This document shows, piece by piece, positions 37,826-49,800 of a DNA stretch of 64,000 bases. This stretch comes from Opisthorchis felineus (taxonomy: Eukaryota > Platyhelminthes > Trematoda > Opisthorchiida > Opisthorchiidae), in NCBI GenBank assembly GCA_004794785.1, contig SJOL01006389.1:301821-365820 (forward strand), read 5' to 3'. The notes under the pieces were generated by a model. That model was not told where the DNA came from. It searched no databases and saw nothing but the letters and a program-made list of their open reading frames with translations. The position numbers and the translations under genes are program-made. How positions within the stretch are numbered: position 1 is the first letter of the stretch; each line of letters begins with the position of its first letter.

Positions 37826-40800
37826 CTACGAGAAGAAAGCAAACATATGTAAACGTACCTGACTTTCAGTCGGACAGGCAATGATCATCCGATCTTCATC
37901 GGTATAGTGCTCGGAAAGTAGCTGATGGATCGACCGCCAATGCTGCAACACACCGGCTTGGATGCGTCGTAACAGAATTCCCTCTGTATCCGGATTGGCA
38001 AGATAGATGTTCAAGTACTGGAGCAGATGGAAACCAGTGGATCCGCTACCCTCGGAAGCTTGTTGCTTGGACCTCCCACTGCGGCCAAAGGCGGAGAGTA
38101 AGGCACGGTGCGCACTAGAAACTAGCTCTTTCACTTCGGATGCACTGGCAAAGGTCTGATCGGAAAGTCGAGCCCCAGGCGCGGCTAACACTGCATTGGC
38201 CTGTAAGTGGAACAAATGACAGAGGACCGATGTGAAGCGGAAGAACTTCTGGGTTGTACAACTATTGTCAGAACTCACTCAACGGCAGCAGGTCTCGATC
38301 AGGCGTATAATAATAATATACGGTGCCAACAATATCAGTAGAGCTGAAGGTCACAATTGCCTCACATTTGGGATCAGTTATGTCTGCATCCCAGTTAGCG
38401 ATACGACCACTTCGGGTTATCAAGCTATGTGTGATTCGTGTTTAGGCCACTTAGATATGTTGAGGGACAAAAGAGATTAGGAGAGTTACGTATTGCACAG
38501 GTTCCATGAAGGGAGCTCCTAGCGTTCTGGTACGTCAGAGTTAAAAAAAACCAAACCTGTATGTTTGAAGGGTCACATGTATCATTGTACGGGACCATAG
38601 TATACTAGTTATCCACGAGATCGAATGACTCAACGGTTTTCATTTGAGTGTCTTCCGCAAAGTGGACGCTCGGGAAAAGAAATAGGATAGACAGCAATAG
38701 ATCAATAATTACTGGCTCTTCACTGCCAGTCTTGATAAAGAGTGGACAGAAAACAGGAATGGTAGGGACTTTATGCAGAAAACTCGAACGAGTTCGAATC
38801 TCAGGCGGAGTGTTCAACACAGCGAATATCAGGTACACAACCAGATGGGTGAAAGGCTGAAAAAAGAGACATTACAGTGCTACCTTACTCGGTCTAGGAA
38901 CGATGGCAGTTCTCCACACAAGCGTGCCACAGTTTCATCAATAAACTTTTCGCACATTTGCTTTAGCTGACCGTCTAATTGACGCCGTGAGTCCACCTCG
39001 ACTTCGACCACATTCGGTGTTTCCAAAAGAAACTTCAACAGGAGATTGTGCCGATTGAGCGCAAACAAGTTACCACCTCGTTGATTCCAAATACCCATGG
39101 CGGCAGCTGCGGAGCGGTAGGATCCAGGAGAGGAAAAAGGTGGGAGAGAAGCAGAATTATAGGCAACAACGTTGAAGATATGTCAGTGGGCAAAATCCAA
39201 ACAAATACTTTGGTTGGTTTACAGACATAACATCAAAATGGTTTTAACCAACTGATACAAAACTCACACACAACGTCTTTTCCTACAGAATAACGAACCA
39301 CACAAACGGGGACTGCTACATTATGAGGCAAAACAAGCAAGCATCTCTCTGACGGCTGGTGGAATCGCTTTGCAATGTTCATTCAGAAAATCCCCACCAT
39401 TTAGTTCGATATTCATTGGTGAATTGGTTGCCACGTGGTCTACGCGTCTGAGGACAAAATTATGCAAAGTTTAATCGCCTGACTTACATAGAGGCTTTCA
39501 AATCAATGGCACTATGTCTGGGTTCATCGCCATCATCATCACCGACAGCACATTAGTATTCAGCACTGATGTTTCGCTGCCTTAAAAACAAGTCATTTTA
39601 AAGGCTTATTTTGAAGGAAAAAGTGGGTGGGGAAGGGACCTAGTGCTAATTTATCACAATCGCTTCCAGATAACCTGGATAGAAACTGACAACAAGAGCG
39701 CAATGGACATCGATCAGCAGCAATATCTTGCAGCGTCTTCAACCATACGCAAAGGACGTTACTCGGACCTCAGCCTGGAAGCCGCAGCGACAATACCCAG
39801 ACCTTCCGCGATCGCTTTCATACACCTGACGGGTCAAAGGTTGACCACCTCTCGGCTTGTGCCACTCTGAATTGGGCACGGAGGAGCACGTAAGGGGGAG
39901 GAAAGCCCTTCGCTCCGGAGTTGTTTATTAGAAAAACGCCAACTAAACAGTTACAGACTATTGGACAGGAAATTTAACCTCACACTTGCACGTTGTTTTT
40001 AAAAACTAAATATCCGTCTTCTTCTTGAACGCGTCTTCTTGAACTCTCCTGGATATTCATTGACTATGGCACAATTGCAAGCAAAAACTGCGAAATAGTT
40101 CTACAAATTCCGTAATAAATCCCACCTTCCATTAGATCAAGGCGAAGTTACGAGAATACACATACTACTCGCATGCGTCATCAGTAGTACCCACTGTTAC
40201 ACCCAGACCTTCCGCGATCGCTTTCATACACCTGACGGGTCAAAGGTTGACCACTTCTCGGCTTTTGCCACTCTGAATTGGGCACGGAAAACAGCACTTT
40301 TCGGAAAGCGATAATTCGACACGCGCAATACATGACCAAACCACCGCAGCTTTTGGTGCTGGACACACTCTTAGATTAAAGTTCCCTTTGCACAACCGAA
40401 CACTTGTTTGTTAATTGTCTCGTTTCGGATCCGATGGCAGCAGTCTGAGACAACGGTTCCGCTGCTCGCAGAGGTCACGTCTCACTACCATGCAACTAAA
40501 CGGCCCATACTGTAGCCTGATTCACACGTCCCTTGAGATCCAAGGATATGCTGCCTTGCCGTAATAAGTGTCGCAAATAAGTTAGACGCGACCCTAGCCT
40601 TAGAGATTCGTGTATTGACATCATCTGTCTGGGTTACCGAATTCCATGTTTTAGTCGGTTCATGACACCCGTTTAGCCCACTCAGGAAACATCACGAGTA
40701 AATTAGTTTCGTCCTCTGTAACTGTTCATTAGGGTTTAAACCATAGTCACGACTCCAGCAAGTGAAAGAAATAACATAAGAAAGCAGAGCTCGATCGTGA

Positions 40801-43800
40801 CGTCACAGCGATTAGAGTTCACGCCTGATTTACGTTGATTATCCTCAGCCCATGGTATAGTTCAAAGCACAATAGTCTGTTGTTAGTGTCGGGAGTTTTT
40901 GGGAATTTTAATGTAGACTTCGTTATGTAAATGAAGCCAATCTATGTTGAAAATTCGAAAAGCGCTGTACAGCTGTTTCATCTTTACTGGGAATCACCAG
41001 TGCGCGGGAGACCGTGGGTTTGAGACTCCCTGGATTTCTCTGAGATGTGCACTGCTGATGATTCCCAACAGGAATGAGACAGCGCTTCTCGGCTTTTTAC
41101 CATAGACTGGCTTCAATTACGGGACGAAATCTCCAATAAAACACAGTAGTCCACTTGAAAAGGAACCGAGGATGGAGGAACGCCAGGCCAACTTCTGTCA
41201 GAACATGATGATCACAACAAGCTGAGTGCTCTAGGGTTACACAGTGCAGCATAAAGATGTCATATAATTTCAAGAATACCCCAACTAACGGGTCACCTGT
41301 TCGGCACTGACAGCTGGCCTGAAGGCGGTTAATTCTTTGCTCGAGAGAAAAATATACAGGATTGCTCTCCAGTTTTTACGGTGACGATACAGGTTGGCTC
41401 CATTTATACACAAACAAAAGCGAGGATCCAAAAACCTGTAGAGTTAGTTGCCCACATGCGTATCTCAAACAAACGTGACCTTGCGGTCGGGCTTCGGACA
41501 ATGTCAATGGCAGAAACTGGGTTACAGATAGAAGGTTCGCTTGAGATCAGTCTCTCAACTAGGAACAATGTACCAAAAAAGTAAATAAGTTCTATTTGGG
41601 CACACCGGAACTAGGGAGTAATGTCATAAAGCTTGAGCATGCGTACGAAACCAATTGCTTTGTCCATCGACCAGTTCAATACTAGAGATGTGGTCGATGT
41701 GTGTGTATAAAAAGGCTGTCTACAGAGAAAGCTAACCTTTGTAGCTGGAAAAATCCAGGCTTGTTTCCTTTACGGAAAATTCCACATGGAACGGGGACAT
41801 TTGCTCACGAAGAATCAACAAGTGCTTGATCAAAAAGAGTTGCCCATCAATTGCACTGCGTCGACTACTGATTGCTTCGCTGGCTTTGAGCAACGAGAGG
41901 ACACACATTGATACGCATTCCTGTGCCAAACCACGGAATGAATTGGGCTAGCATTGGGGAAGGGAAGGAGGAATAGAGATTGTTTCAATGTTAAAGTGGA
42001 AAACCATAAAGTGCACACAACATAAAAGTCGTCCACCATAACTGAACGATCTAATTTGACTTTTTGTCAACCATACATGGACAGTCAGTTTGGATACACT
42101 GGAACAAAGCTGTCGGACAGCTTCAGTGAAGACCAGATCATTCTGTCTTGTAGTAGACGTTATTCTCAAGCAGCAAAGACCGAATACCTCTAGCTTTTGC
42201 ATATCCTCACGCCGTAATGACCTGGTATTTCGTCCGTGCGGCAGACCAAGAATGCAATGGTTCAGACACGTATCGTGAAAACCAGACGATGAGCACGCGA
42301 GTTGGCGTTGTCCTCGAGGGGTTTCGCTGGAGACTAGGCTTTCAAATCGGTCTGTGTATATCATACCGCCGATCACCGTGCATGGTCGGCCACAGTGCGT
42401 CATATTCATGGAGCCGGTTTATCATCCAGAAGGAGCCAGTCACACACTTCAGCCAAAGGATGAAGAGGGCTTTGGCAGCGCTGCCTGACAACCTACCTGA
42501 CTCTCTTCTTTTCAAACTCGTTCAGCGAAGACGTCTAAAGATCTCTTAACGGGGTTGAATAGTTACAACTAAATGTAGTTCGCGCAGAATAGTAGATTCG
42601 AAGGTATGTACTGTGAAAACCTGACACATAAGTGCCATTTTTCTGCTGCCGCATCGAAAGACAGTTGGAAACCTGGATACCAAACCAGATTCAGAAGTTG
42701 ATAGCCTAAGAGTATGTTTCGTTTACAGGTTCAGTCGATGGTAAAAAAACTGGCCGACACTGTGACAATCTTGCAATGGGTCGGCCGTTGCGGCCCGCAG
42801 CGATCTGGGGCAATTCGAGCCGAATCGTCCTGATAATCGTTCAGCTGTAGCACCCATTCGGTGCCTAACTGCCATGCCACCCGAAGGAAGCAAGAGGGCT
42901 GGGATACTGCCAGGTTGCTCAAGCCTAGACAGCAGAAGTCGAGAGGCAGAGGTCGGTTTCGAACGACGGACCTTCTGGTCAATAAATTCGCGCTCTAACC
43001 ACTGAGCCATCTCGCCCCCGAAGTCTCCCTTAGGAGGACGATTCCTCACAGGGGAGACAGCCACGATAAAGTGAATAAGTAAATTCCAAGAAAGACATGT
43101 AGTCTAAAACAGATAATGCGGCGGTCTCTGCAGTATGAATCAGCTAAAAAACATCAGGCCAGGCGTGCAAAACCACGGAATCCGTCCTCCTAATGGTGTG
43201 CTCCTATATTTAGTACGGTAGTAGTTGCTGCTGATAGAAACGCAGGTGACAGCATTATTATCCGAAATCACACTACAACAGGACCGCTAGCTCCAGCAAA
43301 TAGGATCATTTAGAGAGTTCTCGTGAATGCTGTCTGCTCGACAGACCACAATGTTTGCGAGAAAGTCAGTAAGGAAAGCCGTGGCAATCAGGAATAGCGT
43401 ACTTAGTCGGTGCAACACTGGCAGCCGATTAAGTTGGTCTTCAGCCCTTGTGTCGATTCAAAGTCAATATGTTTATTCACAAGAGCTCGGCGGTGATACA
43501 GCCAACGCAACGTGAATATTCACAAGAAAAACTTATCATGCCATCGTAACAGTGACTGCAAGTAGCCTGTGGACTGGATGGAATTCTCTCTGGGGAGACC
43601 AGCAAGTTTCAAAAGTGTATAAATACGCTGAGTTGGATAAGATTCAACGGGGAGCGGCTTTTCGCCAGGAATTATAGTACTCCGAAGAATTCCTTTTGAA
43701 CAAGCCCTGAGCAGAGAATACCCAACTAACACATTGTGTAATTGATGAAGATGGGAAATTAATAGGCTGATAAACATAGACCATGGTGACACGCAAGACA

Positions 43801-46800
43801 GCAAGAACAGAGTGGTGAGAACAAGGGTGATAGTGTAGGCAACTCACGTCCAAACAGCGACTCAGTTTGGAAAGAAAGACGAGGGCCCGTCTCACTGTTG
43901 GGTACCACATGCCATGTAGATCGGCCGGTGATAGTGACATATTGGGACCTGGTTGCACGGCCAAATCGAGTTCTGGGACAGCTTGTGCATTGGTATCGCT
44001 TTCAGAAAAACTTCCATCACCCGATTTAGGAGTATGACCTTCCAAATCGGAAGTAGATCCTGTGGCTGTGGCTTTGGCAATATTCTACAAGGGACAAGAT
44101 GGGAGGAAAACAGTCCTGCGTCATTCTTGGGAGGCAGTAACTTGAGAGTGGTTGAACACTTGACGATCCGTTGTACCGTGCGTCTGAAACACCCCTGGGG
44201 TGTAACACACAATGAAAAAGGCAAGCCATAAAGGCGTTAGTCCAAACTACGTGACCAGCCAGGAAGCCATTTGCTGAACAAACTAGCAGAAATACGCACC
44301 AAAGAATGCCGCGGGGATTGAAGTCATGAAAGAGGAAACTGCCCATTGCTACTGATACAAGCTAAGGCGGCTGATCTTTCTGGAAGACTGCAGGTAAATT
44401 ACAGGCGCTGGATACAGTAGCCAACCAGACCGTTCGTGGTAGCGAGCATGAGAGTAATCAGCAACACAAGTATTAAAAAAGCTTTTATGTGTGCTTGAGC
44501 TTGAGGTATCTGTTTTCTTTGCTTAATTTGGTTCGTCAGATTAAGAGGAATCATCACCACGAACAGTGATATATCGGCAATAAATAATAGCGCATAACTG
44601 TCATGAAGCCATGGGGGAAATTCTAGTAAAATGGAAAATAAGGGAGGGGTTGAGGTCCATTGCAAAACCCTACTCCTTAGGAAAGCGGTCAAGAGATTCG
44701 AAGGTACCTACACTATGAAACAGTACTAAAACCAACATGGCTCAGCAGCGTGTTGGAGTAGGATGCCATCAGTGGGACTGGAAAAGCATTTTGCAGAACG
44801 TTGACCAGTACATGTATTTGATGACAGATAAGGTGTAGCTAGGTTGTCCGCATAAGGAGCGCCACTGTATTTGGTTACTAGCCATGTCCTGCAATGTTTT
44901 TAAACACGTACAAGAACAATCATATGAACTTCAACCAGGAGGGGGCAAAGGCCCCACAACATGTAGTTTGACAGCAACAGCTTTTTCTGCGCGTTTCCAT
45001 GGTACGGCCCGTCCCCAAGAACTATTCAACAGTAAAGGTCTTGAGTGGTTATCCCATTCATCTATTCACAGGTAGACAACTGTCCTAATGAATTTGCGGC
45101 ATGAGTTGAACCAACTATGTCAACCTCCAGCTGAACCGCTCAGGCATTTCATAAGGACATATCTGACGCCGAGATGCTTCATGACAAAACGTAAGTTGTT
45201 TAGGCTACCATGTTCTGGATGACGCGGGCGAAATCTGGCTGACCTCACTCCACGCAAGTAGTGTTTCCGCATGGCGGTACTCAGCTGCCTCAGTGAAATT
45301 CATGTATAGGGTAACCGCGGAAGCGCTGCTTGTTGAATTCATTCACTTTTTTTAATCTGTGACTATCTATCATCTGTGAATCTTGGTAAATGCTTGCATG
45401 CGGTAGATAACAAAAACCCGACGCACCGCCAGTCGTTACTGGGCGAAACTAATTTAGGAGAGGGGTCGAGAACCCAAGTAGTTTGGCTCATGGAGATAAT
45501 GCCATATAATTAGGTGGAAGGAATCGGTCTACCGAATTACTCCATAACAATTTACTCCTCAAAGCTGATGAGTTTTGTATTCCGTGACCCTTTACCACGA
45601 AGTGCTTTGGACTAATGATCTCATACATCTTCAGATGGTCCATTCGTGTTGTGTCCAATTTCACCAAAGCCCGAAAACACATTATACACCCACAAACCCA
45701 GAATGCTGTATGCATCTCACAACCTCAGTTTGAAGGTTGTCACTCTAAATCTCCGACTGCTATCCCCCGTTATATTTCCTGGATTCCTTGAGAAAAACCG
45801 ATACCCAGCGGATATTCCCTGAATCATGTTTCAGATGCACTGGAATATCACAGAATGTACTTGGTAAGTGAAATACACTCATTTGCATACCAATTTGGTT
45901 TTGACGGGAGACTCACCTGGAAACCAGCTGAATCTCTCGTTTATGATGTTTTAAGCAACTGAACGTGCTGCACCGGGCCACCTGATGTTTCAGTTGGTAT
46001 GATATTCGAGATATCGCGACACATGTATGGACGTAATACACTACTCATTTGGTTTCAAGTAGAAAATAAGGTTGACGGAAACTCGGGGACTGTGCCTACC
46101 TGATGAGCTCCAAGAAGGGCGAAACCGGTTGTGGGCTGCCGAAGTTTTCAGCAACCTTATGGATAGTGTATTACATATGTACTTGGTAACTTTGTGATCA
46201 GTAGGCGAAGTGACGTTTGTTATAGCATTTCACTGAGTATCCCCTAGCGGGTGTTCAAAATTCCATCCATCTCTTTTATCGTTTCAAATTTTAGCACTCA
46301 TCATCATCGACAGCATGACATCAGTGTTCAAAGACCGATGCTCCGCTGCCATATAACCCTGATTTATTTGAAAGCTCCATTGTGATGAAAAGAATAACAG
46401 CTGATGAATAAGGGATTTAGTGCAGGCCTACTACAATCATTCCAAGGTGCCTACACCTACAGACACTCATTCAGACAATCTGGATTGAAACTGACAAGAA
46501 CGTTATTGGCATGGACTAACAGCCATATCTTGCAGCGTCTCCAACCAGGGCGAGTCACACGGACCCAATCCTGGAAGGCCAATCGTACCGACAGTACCCA
46601 GACTTTTCGGTCAAAACTCAAACTCATCTTTCCCATACTGAAACCTTCCGTAACTTCCCGATACACGGTTAAGAGCACATTTCTATCTGACTAGGCTACG
46701 AGCAAAATTGAATTTCTGCGCGCACTTATAGGGAGTGAGAATCGGTCGGGCACTGATAATAAACCCAGCAAAGACGACTGCACACAATGCAGCTGCCTCG

Positions 46801-49800
46801 GCACTCCGGGATACGACAAGGGGCCGGAAGTTCGGGTCGGTAAAGACTATGAAAGAGCCACCGGTGGCTAAAACGTAAGGTGTAAACGGCTTAAATCTAA
46901 ACGATACAGATGTCCAATTCATCACCGTCGGCTCCAGCAGGTCGGTAAACTCATGTCTGACTTCGTAATCTCCTAGGTCATTTATATCAGGCAACGTCTA
47001 CACATGGAGGATTGCAAACCACCTCTTTTCTCAGGCGTGTAGCTGGAAGACCCTGACAGGTCCAACGACTCTACAGTTTCCAAGAGTGTGGTCTCCCCAG
47101 ATGCGGCGATTCATTGGGTGTTTGGTCTGTAGCTCGTACATGGACAGCTGAATCGTTCATACGTTCTTCTTCACTCTAGTCAATTCATATCGATCCAATG
47201 CCATTCTATATCCGGTTATCATGTGCCTACAATCTACTCCTCAGGAAAGCCAGATCAAGGGTTCGAGAACGGATCTAAGCAGCAATGCAAACACTGTTTG
47301 CTAAAATTGACAAACACATCGACTTTGGGTCTTTTTGGTGGGAAAGAGCACAGTAAGACATATGCTTCCCGATAACCGGGTTAGACTTCCTACGGGTCAC
47401 GAAATAGTAAAGCAGCTAAATGAACGGATAAAATAGCCCACTGTAACGTTAATAACACAGACTATGGAGAGGGGTTACTCACATTCATCATGATCAATTT
47501 TTCTGGATAAGACAGATCGCCAGGGCTGGGTTCATAGCCCAGTATTTGCGACTTGATGTAGATATGAGAGCGGAAGATGAGTCGTTCTTGGACATCGGCA
47601 AGTAGCATTGAGCAAAGTTCAGCGAAGGCAGACATATCGAGTTCTGGAAAACATTTGAGAACATTTGAGTGCAGCTGACAGAGTAAACATGTCTAATTTT
47701 ATTAGACAACAAGCGTGGAATGTTGCCGTCGAACGACAAGTTATCTATCGTAAATAACACGTTCAGAAGATAAAATTCCATCTGGAACTCAACCACTGGT
47801 TGCTCCTCATTATGCAAGGGGCCTCATAAAGTGCTGGGGGTAGGATTAAAGACATCAGTCAATATCAATCATCATCTAGTGTGGTAAGAAACGAGCGCCG
47901 TCCGTTAAGAAAGTACCGTCACCTAACTTGTAGAGGTCATCGATGGTTCGCCGTTTCAACCCCTCATCAATTAAACATAGGTACATATGGTACATGACAC
48001 CTTGTCCTCTATGTGATGGCTTTGAACAGTGGACTAAAGCCATTGGCCCAAGGTACAGTAAGGCCAATAAAACAGGGAGAAAATGAAAGCGCTCAATAAC
48101 TCGAACGTCCTCGCTGCGACCCGGAGCTTAGGATGTCACTGGTCTGAGTAGGGTGCCACGGACACGACAGCCACAATGAGAAAACTCGAAGCGGAAGCCC
48201 ATAGGCGACGATAAACTGGAGGTGTATAGCGAGTGATGGTATCAGGAAGGTAGACTGGCAAGCAAATGACAGCTGAGTCCTGTTCCTCGACCTAGAGTAA
48301 ATCCCAACCTGGAATAATTCACCTATGAGGGACAGGGAAGTTCTCAGACGGCAAATCTGGAGGTGAATGAAAGGCTGTACAAATCAGTCCGCTACCACGT
48401 TTTCTCTGACCACGACGGTGTATTGCATCTGACTGGTGAGTATACTTTCTTGTTGTAGGACAGTAGCTGTCTTTGGCCTCTCTTTGACTTCTTACTCATT
48501 GAATTTACTGCGGGAAACATCCGCGATAGGACAAACAGTTGTCCAAGCTCGATAATCACCGGCAACATTTGCTTAGATTGCAACCCAGATGAACACGGAG
48601 TTGTGATACAAATGACTTCTTGGGTGTAATTTGGCTCTTGTTAAAAGTTCTGCTTCTACCATTTGCACAACCTGTAAGGTAGAACGGGAGATCAAGGGAG
48701 ATGTTGAACAGAATTACCATCAAAACCGTCAAACTCACCCAACTTCACCCGACATATCCACAAGAGCAATCTCCACCTGAATGCCGACGGGGGTAGAAGT
48801 GCTTGGCTATTCTCATTTGGAATGGTTAGTCTACTGAGGCGCTATCACAACCAAACACCTACTTCGAGCCACAAGGGGAGGTATGTCAGGCAGACACCAA
48901 AAGCTGACGAGCTGTCTCATGAGGGTACGATGGGCCTATCGGCCAAAGGCTTCACCTCCCCGACGCAGCTCATACATCTAACATCCAATACTCGCCTGCT
49001 GATTGAATGGATGGCTGGTTGCGTGTGACGACGACCACACCGTGACACACTACTGAGACAAGTGGACTTAACGAGGTGAAGGCAGTCAGAGACTCTGAAC
49101 GCTTGATTACAATGTATAAGGTAAAAGGGATCCAACAGATCGGTAGATGAGACCGACTTTTGGCAGCAGCCAAGATGGTAGTTATGTTCGCCAGGATTCC
49201 GATTCCCCCTTGCTGTCCTGCAGGTTGTAGTTGGGTGTTAAAAGATAACCCACGTATTTGGACAAAAATCCACGTGGAACTGACGCTGATACTAAATTTA
49301 TATGGAACTCTAGGACATTAAAGAAACAGGCTTCAACTTCGACAATCTATTCAAAATCAGACTCAAGTTGCCTTTTCAAAACCATTCTTCACTAGTAGGT
49401 CGAACCATTGAGCTTTATCCCAAACAATACATAAAAGCCCTTCTTAACCTAGATAATCGAGTTCCGTACATCTTCCTCAATACGATTTAACATCAAGTAA
49501 TTAAGCAACGTTGAGATTACAACATGAATTCATCATCATGTTCGTGAAATCACCTTGACTGGGACGTGCGAACGATGTTAGCGACCAGATAAGCCAGAAG
49601 CAGAATGGAAAATGCACTTCCCACCAACTGAAGTACTAAGCTCACATATTTAACTACTGACTGCCACGATAGCTTTCTTCCAGCACACGCGAGATGGCTC
49701 AGTGGCTAGAGCGCGAATTTACTGACAGGAAGTTCCGTGGTTCGAACCCGACCTCTGCATCTCGACTTCTCCTGTCTAGGCTTGGGCAAACTGGTAGTAT

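Larger units (their letters stand above)
39107..41736 (-). other. COG3 intron 11 (2.6 kb), transposon-rich
   Basis: Holds two antisense LINE 3' fragments (39,520-39,890 and 40,195-40,640) and a fold-back repeat (40,931-41,117). The rest is unrecognised. Confidence 0.8.
44085..47482 (-). other. COG3 intron 9 (3.4 kb), transposon-rich
   Basis: Contains a complete family A element (45,868-46,176), an antisense LINE 3' end (46,300-46,640) and an unrecognised 103-codon minus-strand open frame (46,683-46,994). Confidence 0.8.

Noticed and set aside
41948..42409. 153-codon minus-strand frame upstream of COG3 exon 11
   Set aside because: Lies in intron 10, no similarity to COG3, and exon 10 joins exon 11 in phase without it.
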